Assembly (NCBI GenBank): GCA_938048505.1
Contig: CALIUX010000120.1
Span: forward strand, 1 to 9,302
DNA from: an uncultured Pseudomonadales bacterium
Lineage (GTDB): Bacteria; Pseudomonadota; Gammaproteobacteria; Pseudomonadales; Cellvibrionaceae
DNA length: 9,302 bases
Direction: 5' to 3'
Shown one piece after another: positions 1 through 5,518 of this stretch. A program made the position numbers and the translations under genes. How positions within the stretch are numbered: position 1 is the first letter of the stretch; every line of letters begins with the position of its first letter. The notes below the pieces were generated by a model. It was not told the origin of the DNA. It was given only the letters and a program-made list of their open reading frames with translations, and searched no databases.

Positions 1-99
1 CATTTCGCCCTTTTCTACCTGAGCAACAACGCTCAATTTAAAGGCTAATGTGTAATCACGCTGCGTACGTTTGCGGCGACTTTTGTCGGGTCTTTCCAA
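1..99 (-). CDS. IS3-family transposase OrfA, N-terminal fragment (cut by window edge)
   Basis: Thirty-three codons are visible, beginning with a TTG at 99-97. The translation includes TQRDYTLAFKLSVVAQVEKG, which resembles the start of the helix-turn-helix domain of IS3-family OrfA proteins, the DNA-binding half that is normally joined to the OrfB integrase by a -1 frameshift. I chose TTG because AGGAG (111-107) lies 7 nt upstream and no ATG is present; ATT at 102-100 is a less likely alternative. An in-frame stop (TGA, 129-127) limits any longer start. The basic run RRKRTQR near the N-terminus fits DNA binding. There is no stop within the visible part, so nothing indicates that the copy is dead. 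Confidence 0.8.
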   Translation of the reverse strand, partial: MERPDKSRRKRTQRDYTLAFKLSVVAQVEKGEM

Positions 100-139
100 A
101 ATAGGTCTCCTAGTGGTAAACCTATTTCAGGACGGGACA
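1..139 (-). mobile_element. Left end of an IS3-family insertion sequence (partial)
   Basis: Read on the minus strand from 139, the element opens with TGTCCCGTCCTGAAATAGG, a TG-starting end of the kind IS3-family elements carry. An AGGAG ribosome site and the start of an OrfA-like frame follow within 40 nt. The compact order of end, RBS and orfA is typical of an IS left end. The rest of the element, including orfB, the other inverted repeat and any 3-4 bp target duplication, lies outside the window. The outer boundary is inferred from the TG dinucleotide and from the start of an unrelated palindrome at 140. IS3-family assignment rests mainly on the OrfA protein. Confidence 0.75.
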
Positions 140-185
140 AAAGCCATAAAAAAAGCCGCTAAATAGCGGCTTTTTTTATGGCTTT
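140..185. terminator. Perfect 21-bp palindromic bidirectional terminator after exbD
   Basis: Arms 140-160 and 165-185 are exact reverse complements with a 4-nt AAAT loop. The core is GCCGCT/AGCGGC flanked by A7 on the left and T7 on the right, so it can act as an intrinsic terminator in both directions. Pairing continues past the A/T tracts through AAAGCCAT/ATGGCTTT, longer than an ordinary terminator needs. On the minus strand it lies about 120 nt after the exbD stop and would end that transcript before the insertion sequence, whose end abuts the left arm at 139/140. Confidence 0.85.
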
Positions 186-194
186 CTCTTTTTA

Positions 195-240
195 CTCATC
201 ATAATACGATGGGTCTTTTCATCTTGCATATTATGATGAG
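195..240. repeat. Inverted repeat with 12-bp arms between exbD and its terminator
   Basis: CTCATCATAATA (195-206) is the exact reverse complement of TATTATGATGAG (229-240). The 22-nt spacer contains a second small pair, GATG (208-211) and CATC (220-223), so a longer stem with a bulge is possible. It is AT-rich and lacks a U-tract, so it is not an obvious terminator. It would lie in the 3' untranslated region of the exbD mRNA. Role unknown. Confidence 0.6.
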
Positions 241-299
241 CTTAAGCTTTTAAGCGCTAGCTCTACTAGCACTAGACTCTGACTCTGACTCTAGACTAG
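239..299. repeat. Dense cluster of short palindromes and GACTCT tandem repeats
   Basis: This stretch directly follows the exbD stop on the minus strand. It holds the 10-bp palindrome AGCTTAAGCT (239-248), GCTAG/CTAGC arms (256-260, 266-270), three tandem GACTCT units (275-292) framed by CTAGA/TCTAG (272-276, 290-294), and five CTAG tetramers between 257 and 299. No reading frame is evident. It may be a recombination or slippage product; function not known. Confidence 0.5.
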
Positions 300-302
300 G
301 CG

Positions 303-725
303 TTACTTATCGCCATACGGCACGAGCGAAACACCACCCGCTTTGGCAGCATAAGCAGAGTCTGCAATACCCACGTAGGTTTCTGTTGAAGAATCTTCAT
401 GAGCACGCACAACAACACTGGACTCAGGGCTCTCGGCTTTCTTCTGAGCAACCAAAGAGCGTACAGCACGCAAATCAACACGACGGCCATCAATGGTGAT
501 TTGATCTTGCGAGTCCACAACAATCAAAATACTTTCAACTGAATTTTCAGGTGGTGGTGGAGTATCGTTTTCAGGCGGCACATTCACATTAATCGTTTGT
601 TCTTTAACAAAAGATGCCGTCACGATAAAGAAGATCAACATGATGAATACCACGTCGAGCATGGGGGTTAAATCGATATCGGCCTTATCTTCTGCTTCTT
701 GGCGATTACGCTTTCTACGGCTCAC
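303..725 (-). CDS. exbD: ExbD-type biopolymer transport protein (TonB-system stator)
   Basis: ExbD is the small single-pass inner-membrane stator partner of ExbB; together they pass proton-motive force to TonB for outer-membrane uptake. The 140-residue product is of normal length (E. coli ExbD has 141). It shows a basic cytoplasmic tail (residues 1-16), then DIDLTPMLDVVFIMLIFF, where D24 matches the proton-responsive Asp25 of E. coli ExbD in a transmembrane segment of about residues 22-42. A Pro-rich stretch (about 50-60) and the periplasmic domain ending in GVSLVPYGDK follow. The start is GTG (725-723), preceded by GGAG with 8 nt spacing. No exbB or second exbD lies upstream in the window, unlike usual clusters. 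A TonB-domain gene lies divergently about 600 bp away and is a possible partner. Related TolR/AglS stators are alternatives, but the periplasmic part reads as ExbD. Confidence 0.9.
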   Translation of the reverse strand: MSRRKRNRQEAEDKADIDLTPMLDVVFIMLIFFIVTASFVKEQTINVNVPPENDTPPPPENSVESILIVVDSQDQITIDGRRVDLRAVRSLVAQKKAESPESSVVVRAHEDSSTETYVGIADSAYAAKAGGVSLVPYGDK

Positions 726-986
726 TATCAGGTCTCCACAAAGCTACATCAGCAGCATACTGAGTTTATTGATTTTATTTATCAACCTTCCCGCATGAAC
801 AAACTGTTTAATACAAGCCATTGATACAAGCTGTATTAGCAATAATGTACACAAAGGCTAATAACGCGTTAATGCTGTTTATTGACCCGTATTCTACAAC
901 AAGATTTCAAGCTTGTGGATGATTTTGTCCAGGTAAAGCCATATTCATTAATAAACTTGCCTCGCATCGAATAAAGCCAAAAAACA

Positions 987-1012
987 ACCAAAAAGGGCGG
1001 TATTTATACCGC
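987..1012 (-). terminator. Orphan terminator-like hairpin, minus strand
   Basis: GCGGTAT (997-1003) and ATACCGC (1006-1012) are exact reverse complements. On the minus strand the stem is followed by CCTTTTTGG and, shortly after, a second T-run. A weaker GGGT/ACCC pair lies just upstream on that strand. No gene on the minus strand ends here, because exbD begins downstream of it and the gene to the right is on the plus strand. It may end a small RNA or an antisense transcript, or attenuate transcription towards exbD. Confidence 0.45.
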
Positions 1013-1137
1013 TGGGTAGATTTAACCCGCTCGCACGCCGCTTTTTACTGGAAAGATTAAGTGTTGGCGTTAGAGTAAAGGTATGAGCCCAAGGCTAAAA
1101 TTGAGTATCAACGCACAATAAAAGATGCTTTTTGAGA

Positions 1138-1156
1138 CAAAATGATAATAATAACG
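1138..1156 (+). promoter_or_regulatory. Weak Fur-box-like site
   Basis: The 19 bases containing AATGATAATAATAA match the classical Fur box GATAATGATAATCATTATC at 13 of 19 positions, with a full match over the AATGATAAT part. It lies 172 nt upstream of the TonB-domain gene and within the region shared with exbD, genes that are often iron-regulated. The surroundings are AT-rich, so chance matches are likely, and I see no well-placed promoter overlapping it. Confidence 0.25.
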
Positions 1157-1328
1157 AACAAAGCAAAGAATATATTGATTATTTCTGAGTTTAAATGCTT
1201 TTAATGAGCTCGTATCGGCAGTAAATTAAACTACATTAAGCTATAAAAACACATGATAATGCCAAATCAAATAATAAAAGCAGACTCAATCTGCGGCACT
1301 TGATGCTAAAAATAAAAACGAGGGACTT

Positions 1329-2585
1329 ATGCCAACAATAATAAAGCTAAAGCAGTCCATAGCCTGTTATTTCTTTCTGTGGCTATGTATTGCCATACCC
1401 TCTACAGCTTACGCCGCTGTGGATATCAATGGCGTCGCGGCACGCTCATCACTCGGTAAAGAGCAATATATTGCTGCGCTTTACCTCGAAGAGCTGAGCA
1501 CAGATGTCAAAAGTGTCCTACTCAGTAACCAGCGCAAGCGCATAGAAATCAAGATCACCACTGACCGTCTACTTTCACGACGCTTTAAACGTCAATGGAT
1601 TGAAGGGATTGCGATCAACTCGGGCAACTCTGATCTTAAAAAGCATGCACAGAACCTAGCAGATTTTAGCAACATGCTAAAAGTGAAGCTGGTGCGTAAT
1701 GACACCTTAACCATAGACCGTACATTTCGCCGAGGCGTAGAGGTATTAGTTAACGGCGTCAAAATAGGGGCCATTCAAGATACTAGCTTTTTTGACCTAT
1801 TATTACGCGCCTGGGTTGGCCCTGTCCCACCTTCTACGGGGTTTAAAAATAATCTATTAAGCGGCGGTAGTATCGACCCCAGCCTACTTTCACGCTTTAA
1901 AGACATTAGAACAACACCTGAACGCGTTGCAGCCTTGCAAACGGCCATTGCAGCGAACCCTATTGAAGCTACTGTACCGGCAGAAGAAGCGAAAGACGAA
2001 ACTCAGGCAGCCAAAGAGCCAGCCCCCGCCAAAGAAGTCGCGGCAGTAGAGCCTGAACCAACACCCGAACCCAAGCCGGCGCCTGTAATAGAAGAAAAAG
2101 CGCCTTCAGAACCTGTTATTGCTGCTGCACCCACACCTCAAGTAGAGCCACAAATAGAAACGAAACCCGAGCCTGAGCCCGAACCAGCTGTTGAGCCAGT
2201 TAAAGAAGCACCTGCAGTGGCGAGCAATACAGAGCAAGCTGATAGCATCTTTGAGGAAGAGGAAGAAGACGAAGACTTTACCGCAGCCGACCTCCTTAGC
2301 CGACAGCTCTATATTTCTAAGCTAACCCGCTGGACAAGCAGCTATGTGAAATATCCAGAAAAATCAATACGTCGCAACCAATCTGGATCAGTGAGAGTCA
2401 CGGTGGTCATTGGCCGAGATGGTAAAGTGCAAAGCGCAACACTGGACGAAAAGAGCAAATATAACCTTTTAAACAAAGAAGCGTTAAAAGCCGCTAAGCG
2501 CGCCAGCCCCTACCCTGCCATACCAAATATTATTAAAGGCGATACATTTGTCTTTACTGTGCCAATTGCTTTTAATTTGCAATAG
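1329..2585 (+). CDS. Exported chalcone-isomerase-like domain fused to a TonB C-terminal domain
   Basis: The 418-residue product has three parts. Residues 1-29 are a signal peptide: Lys-containing start, hydrophobic core about 12-24, likely cleavage after TAYA (26-29). Residues about 30-178 look like a bacterial chalcone-isomerase-like domain: VDINGVAARSSLGKEQYIAA, ALYLEEL, a KRIEIKI strand, GVEVLVNGVKIG, then FFDLLLRAWVGPVPPS and FKNNLLSG. Residues about 205-320 are a Pro/Glu/Ala-rich spacer with an acidic run (309-316), like TonB periplasmic linkers. Residues about 324-418 form a TonB C-terminal domain with KYPEKSIRRNQSGSVRVTVV, GRDGKV, EALKAAKRASPYPAIP and a final beta strand. TonB domains contact outer-membrane receptor TonB boxes. 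Chalcone-isomerase-like proteins of bacteria are not known to be true isomerases, and some members of the fold bind fatty acids. GAGG lies 5 nt before the ATG. The signal peptide looks cleavable rather than a TonB anchor, so tethering is uncertain. Function of the fusion is inferred only. Confidence 0.8.
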   Translation: MPTIIKLKQSIACYFFLWLCIAIPSTAYAAVDINGVAARSSLGKEQYIAALYLEELSTDVKSVLLSNQRKRIEIKITTDRLLSRRFKRQWIEGIAINSGNSDLKKHAQNLADFSNMLKVKLVRNDTLTIDRTFRRGVEVLVNGVKIGAIQDTSFFDLLLRAWVGPVPPSTGFKNNLLSGGSIDPSLLSRFKDIRTTPERVAALQTAIAANPIEATVPAEEAKDETQAAKEPAPAKEVAAVEPEPTPEPKPAPVIEEKAPSEPVIAAAPTPQVEPQIETKPEPEPEPAVEPVKEAPAVASNTEQADSIFEEEEEDEDFTAADLLSRQLYISKLTRWTSSYVKYPEKSIRRNQSGSVRVTVVIGRDGKVQSATLDEKSKYNLLNKEALKAAKRASPYPAIPNIIKGDTFVFTVPIAFNLQ

Positions 2586-2628
2586 GCACAGGATAAAAAT
2601 GTGTACCAACCCATTTCGTAACATCAGC

Positions 2629-2674
2629 AGCAAGTAATAAAAAAGGCCCCTTAGGGCCTTTTTTATTACTTGCT
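2629..2674. terminator. Perfect 21-bp palindromic bidirectional terminator between convergent genes
   Basis: Arms 2629-2649 and 2654-2674 are exact reverse complements around a CTTA loop. The GGCCC/GGGCC core is flanked by A6 and T6, and pairing continues outward through AGCAAGTAAT/ATTACTTGCT. It starts 43 nt after the TonB-domain gene stop and 72 bp before the folX stop, so it can serve both convergent transcripts. Its geometry (21-4-21) is identical to that of the hairpin at 140-185, though the sequences differ. Confidence 0.9.
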
Positions 2675-2746
2675 TTATCACTTGGTTTTATTCGATTGAA
2701 TGACTTGCTTTAAACTGGTCACTTAAACTAAAAACTAAACGAGCTG

Positions 2747-3139
2747 TTAGAATCCGGCCGTCCAATCACGCTGCCCTTCTTCACGCTTGCCACCCAGTGC
2801 CATTGAGACTGAGTCGCTATAGCGTAGCGCACCGACCTTATCCACTTCGACCTCTGCTTTAAGCACGCCAGGATGGCTCATAACAATTTCGAGAATTTCG
2901 TACGTCATACGCTCCAATAAAGCAAAACGCTGATCTTCTACCAAAGCAATAATCGCTTTACAGATTGTGCGATAATTGAGAGCCTTTTCAATGATGTTGC
3001 TTTCTACTGCCGCGCCCGCCTGACAGTAAATCTGGGCATTAATAATGACATCTTGGCGATTATTAATTTCTTCATCTTTAATGCCAATATAAGTGCGCAA
3101 CCGCAGGTTTTTAATACAGATTTTTGCCGGTATTTTCAT
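2747..3139 (-). CDS. folX: Dihydroneopterin triphosphate 2'-epimerase
   Basis: FolX epimerises 7,8-dihydroneopterin triphosphate to the dihydromonapterin form and belongs to the dihydroneopterin aldolase fold. The 130-residue protein closely tracks E. coli FolX: IKNLRLRTYIGIKDEEINNR (residues 9-28), ALNYRTICKAI (53-63), FALLERMT (72-79) and VDKVGALRYSDSVSMAL (99-115). Residues that align with the aldolase-family active site are visible as E24, Y56, E76 and K101. The extended INNRQD and RYSDSVSM motifs favour FolX over FolB. About 14 residues after SVSMAL form a polar tail not present in E. coli FolX. It starts 7 bp after the folE stop on the same strand, so the two are almost certainly co-transcribed. 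In pseudomonads a folE-type/folX/folM group makes tetrahydromonapterin for phenylalanine hydroxylase. No folM or phhA is in the window. Confidence 0.88.
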   Translation of the reverse strand: MKIPAKICIKNLRLRTYIGIKDEEINNRQDVIINAQIYCQAGAAVESNIIEKALNYRTICKAIIALVEDQRFALLERMTYEILEIVMSHPGVLKAEVEVDKVGALRYSDSVSMALGGKREEGQRDWTAGF

Positions 3140-3146
3140 ATCTATT

Positions 3147-3845
3147 TCAAGCCGTTAAAAATTCAGAGCGCGTCACACCATTTGTTTTGAACGTTCCACC
3201 TAACGCTGTTGTGCGCGTATAAGAACTGGAATCTTTAACGCCTCGCGCTTTAACACAATAATGCGTTGCTTCTAGACTGACCGCAACATTATCGGTCTCT
3301 AGCAGAGTTTGCAAAGCAACCAAAATTTGCTGTGTTAAGCGCTCTTGCACCTGAGGGCGTTGAGCAAAAAAACGTACGATGCGATTGATTTTTGACAAGC
3401 CAATTATTTTTGAACCCGGTAGATAAGCGACTTTAGCCGTACCATCAATGGTGACAAAGTGATGCTCGCAAGTACTTACCAAACCGATATCGCTTACCAT
3501 GACCATCTCATCGACGGCCATTTTGTTTTCGATGACCGTGAGTTTAGGGAAGGTTGAATAATCCAACCCTGAAAAAATTTCTCTGACATACATTTTGGCA
3601 ATGCGGCGTGGCGTTTCTTTAAGGCTATCATCCTCTAAATCAAGGCCTAGCGTTTGAGTGACCTCAGTAAAAAGTGCCTGCAGCTTCTCTTGCTTGGCTT
3701 CTGGGCTTAGGCCGTTATCAACCATTGGCGTTTCAAGCCCCTTGGCGATTAGCGCATCACGGACTTTGACGGCTTCATCTAGCATTTCATTAACCTTAAC
3801 TGAGCGCATAGCGCTGCTCATCTTAACTGAATCATGTTTGGACAT
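3147..3845 (-). CDS. folE: GTP cyclohydrolase I (FolE1 type)
   Basis: The enzyme opens the guanine ring of GTP to make 7,8-dihydroneopterin triphosphate, the first pterin step and the substrate of FolX encoded next to it. Identity to E. coli FolE is high across [52 protein letters not shown] and HYCVKARG. The zinc ligands (E. coli Cys111, His114, Cys182) correspond to C126, H129 and C197 counting from the start used here. I chose the ATG at 3845-3843 (MSKHDSVK, 232 residues) because AGGA sits 8 nt upstream. The ATG 18 nt further out (3863-3861) has no ribosome site, although the frame is open. The N-terminus is about 15 residues longer than in E. coli. It is the first gene of the folE-folX pair and follows a 393-bp gap. 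Confidence 0.95.
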   Translation of the reverse strand: MSKHDSVKMSSAMRSVKVNEMLDEAVKVRDALIAKGLETPMVDNGLSPEAKQEKLQALFTEVTQTLGLDLEDDSLKETPRRIAKMYVREIFSGLDYSTFPKLTVIENKMAVDEMVMVSDIGLVSTCEHHFVTIDGTAKVAYLPGSKIIGLSKINRIVRFFAQRPQVQERLTQQILVALQTLLETDNVAVSLEATHYCVKARGVKDSSSYTRTTALGGTFKTNGVTRSEFLTA

Positions 3846-3971
3846 AAGTGATATCCTCGGCATTCATGCAACTGAGTCACTAAGCATTGATAGCTATGCA
3901 CTCTGTACAATCGCTATTCTGAGCGCCTCACCTTCATAAATTCTTATTTATCGCACCCATGCAGCTTATGC

Positions 3972-4000
3972 TTTATGCACATCGCAACCAGCATAATCAA
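3972..4000 (-). promoter_or_regulatory. Possible sigma70-type promoter for folE-folX
   Basis: On the minus strand TTGATT (4000-3995) is followed after exactly 17 nt by CATAAA (3977-3972). Each hexamer matches the consensus at 4 of 6 positions. It would give a leader of roughly 120 nt before the folE start. Plausible but weak. Confidence 0.3.
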
Positions 4001-4120
4001 AAGCTTCGCACTGCTACATGAAGTAAAAGATGAATATACAAGAGTGGAAAATAATAAAGGTGTAGACACGTATATGCTGATCTTACGCCTATTAGCGTGC
4101 ATAAGATGAATAAAAGGCCA

Positions 4121-4149
4121 GCATTTGTCATATTTTTGTCAACAAATGC
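4121..4149 (-). terminator. Weak terminator-like inverted repeat downstream of the membrane-protein gene
   Basis: GCATTTGT (4121-4128) and ACAAATGC (4142-4149) are exact reverse complements with a 13-nt spacer. On the minus strand the stem is followed by TGGCCTTTTATT. The stem is AT-rich and the T-run is short and offset, so termination is uncertain. It lies about 90 nt after the stop at 4239 and is the best candidate for the end of the long leftward transcript. Confidence 0.3.
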
Positions 4150-4238
4150 GCACCCACTGCCCTATCTTATCAGTATGACCTTGACGAGAAGCTGAATAAC
4201 CATCTGTTTTCATGCTGTTTACGCATGATCAAGGTGGG

Positions 4239-4685
4239 TTATGAGGACTTTGAAGGCATAGCACGCTGCCGACTACCAACACGATATTCGGTCACGTCAT
4301 CATGTCCTGCATCCGCGGCAGAATGTGAATCTTCTTCGGGCTTCTTTCGTGAAGTTATGAACCAACGAAAGAGTATTTGCAATACAACACCTAAAACAGC
4401 CATGACCACTATAGCGATAATAAGCGGTGTACCGGCACGCCAGAAATACTCAGGCCCGTCGAACAAACCTTCACTAGCCGCGACAACCCATGCCGGCGCC
4501 AGAAAATGATAGTTTTCAGCACTGTACCAAGGCATACATAAAAACCCGGCCATTGCGCCAACTAAAAAAGGCCTGAGTGGCCTTATTGGCAACTTAGATA
4601 ATAAATACCACCAACACCACAACCCAACAATGGCTCCTACGCCGTAGGCTAACCAGCCATTGATATAATCTGCTTCTGAAAACAT
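4239..4685 (-). CDS. Uncharacterised inner-membrane protein
   Basis: I do not recognise a named family. The 148-residue protein has an N-terminal part (FSEADYINGWLAYGVGAIVG) leading into a first membrane segment (about 11-30, Trp-rich WCWWYLL), a short basic loop (KLPIRPLRP), a second segment (about 38-53) and a third (about 87-109). A polar tail of about 38 residues follows, with acidic and basic residues. Between segments two and three, residues 55-85 contain YHFLAPAWVVAASEGLFDGP, probably amphipathic or re-entrant. It looks complete. The upstream ribosome site is weak (AGAGAAAG). It is separated from slyX by 120 bp, so it may belong to the dnaX-slyX operon or have its own promoter. Confidence 0.75.
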   Translation of the reverse strand: MFSEADYINGWLAYGVGAIVGLWCWWYLLSKLPIRPLRPFLVGAMAGFLCMPWYSAENYHFLAPAWVVAASEGLFDGPEYFWRAGTPLIIAIVVMAVLGVVLQILFRWFITSRKKPEEDSHSAADAGHDDVTEYRVGSRQRAMPSKSS

Positions 4686-4805
4686 GCTTACTTTCTCTTA
4701 GTCATATAATCGCTGCGTTATCGTAAACCTAGCCTTTTAGCTAAAGGCTCGATAGCAGTGCCGCTCAATAGGTTCAATTATACCTATACATATACAAGCT
4801 GATTT

Positions 4806-5015
4806 TTAATAATGAGGCGGCCTTTCATTACGGTTTTGCGGGCTAAGTAAATCGACCTCTTCAACCAAATCAAACAGTTTTTCGCGCAGCAAATTAATAT
4901 GTCGTTTTGCTTCGATTAACTCTTTATCTTGCAAAGCGATATGATCACTGAGCTTAACGATGGCATCTTCCTGAAAAGCTAAACGCTCTTGCAGCTCTGC
5001 GATATCATTCTTCAT
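4806..5015 (-). CDS. slyX: SlyX family protein
   Basis: The 69-residue protein is a short coiled-coil polypeptide of unknown function. Recognition rests on ELQERLAFQEDAIVKLSDHI, the following heptad-like helix with HINLLREKL, and the conserved C-terminal PPHY, all features of E. coli SlyX (72 residues). The ATG start (5015-5013) has only a poor purine-rich site upstream. It lies 23 bp after ycgN on the same strand and is probably in the same transcript. Confidence 0.9.
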   Translation of the reverse strand: MKNDIAELQERLAFQEDAIVKLSDHIALQDKELIEAKRHINLLREKLFDLVEEVDLLSPQNRNERPPHY

Positions 5016-5038
5016 TTAATTATTTTTCTCATACAGTA

Positions 5039-5518
5039 TTACTCTCTCACGCTGTCATTATCATTGTCTGCATCAATCCAATGCAGGATATACTCTTGAT
5101 AGTCTTCTTCCTCGATACCCTCTGAAGACCTCACTCTGCCACGAACAGAAGCGCCCACATCATGAATGGTTGAACGCTCACCGGTCAGCAAGTGATGCCA
5201 CGACGGCAGAGGTAAACGTTGAGCAACACGCTTGTATGCACAAGAGTTTGGTAGCCAGGGTAATGCTTCACGGTAGTTACTGGGTGTAATCTTCATACAC
5301 TCTGGCACATGCTTAAAACGCTGCGCATAAAAACGGCACTGACAGCTTTGCGTATCGAGTAAAGGGCACGCTAGTTGAGTATAGTGTAGCGCGCCCGTCT
5401 CTTCGTCTTCGAGTTTATGCAAACAACATAAACCACAACCGTCGCACAGCAGCTCCCATTGATCAGCGGTGAGATTCTGCAACCCTTTTTCCCACCACCT
5501 TTTGCTTTTTTCGAGCAT
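5039..5518 (-). CDS. ycgN: YcgN family protein (UPF0260), cysteine-cluster protein
   Basis: The 159-residue product matches the length and layout of E. coli YcgN: WELLCDGCGLCCLHKL near residues 21-36, a second cluster CPLLDTQSCQC (51-61), PECMK (73-76), PWLPNSCAYK (87-96), LPSWHHLLTG (104-113) and VGASVRG (121-127). Nine cysteines include the CxxCxxCC motif at C25, C28, C31 and C32, which suggests bound zinc or an iron-sulfur centre; the role is not established. The start codon shares one base with the ycgL stop (TAATG), so translation is probably coupled and no separate ribosome site is seen. The C-terminus carries a DADNDNDS acidic tail. Confidence 0.92.
   Translation of the reverse strand: MLEKSKRWWEKGLQNLTADQWELLCDGCGLCCLHKLEDEETGALHYTQLACPLLDTQSCQCRFYAQRFKHVPECMKITPSNYREALPWLPNSCAYKRVAQRLPLPSWHHLLTGERSTIHDVGASVRGRVRSSEGIEEEDYQEYILHWIDADNDNDSVRE

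Larger units (their letters stand above)
726..1328. other. 603-bp divergent intergenic region without a recognised gene
   Basis: This AT-rich stretch separates the divergent exbD and chalcone-like/TonB genes, so it should carry both promoters. I found no convincing -35/-10 pair for either. Both strands show frequent stops and no family-like translation. Two local signals are listed separately: a minus-strand terminator-like hairpin at 987-1012 and a weak Fur-box-like site at 1138-1156. The region is long for a simple divergent promoter and could hide a small RNA. I see no remnant of exbB. Confidence 0.6.
3846..4238. other. 393-bp gap between folE and the membrane-protein gene
   Basis: I see no coding frame with family resemblance on either strand. 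It should hold the folE promoter and the 3' end of the leftward operon. Local structure includes a possible minus-strand promoter (3972-4000), a bulged hairpin ATCTTACGC/GCG-TAAGAT (4080-4107), an 8-bp inverted repeat (4121-4149) and a small TCATGC/GCATGA hairpin (4210-4228) just after the membrane-protein stop. No known riboswitch class was recognised. Confidence 0.5.

Noticed and set aside
296..523. Minus-strand frame of 75 codons overlapping exbD.
   Set aside because: It is an alternative frame inside exbD with no family resemblance; the exbD frame has clear membrane and family motifs.
103..737. The octamer GGAGACCT occurs before both the IS orfA start (110-103) and the exbD start (737-730) on the minus strand.
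   Set aside because: The match does not extend beyond the SD-like core, and a purine-rich SD explains most of it. No evidence that exbD's leader came from the IS.
2484..2681. Minus-strand frame of 65 codons across the end of the TonB-domain gene and its terminator.
   Set aside because: It runs through the terminator palindrome and antisense to a conserved domain; hydrophobic composition follows from the opposite strand.
2747..3139. Annotation as dihydroneopterin aldolase (FolB).
   Set aside because: The fold is shared, but the INNRQD, ALNYRT and VDKVGALRYSDSVSM stretches match FolX much better, and folE is adjacent.
3861..3863. Upstream ATG as the folE start (238 residues).
   Set aside because: It lacks a ribosome site, whereas the ATG at 3845-3843 has AGGA 8 nt upstream.
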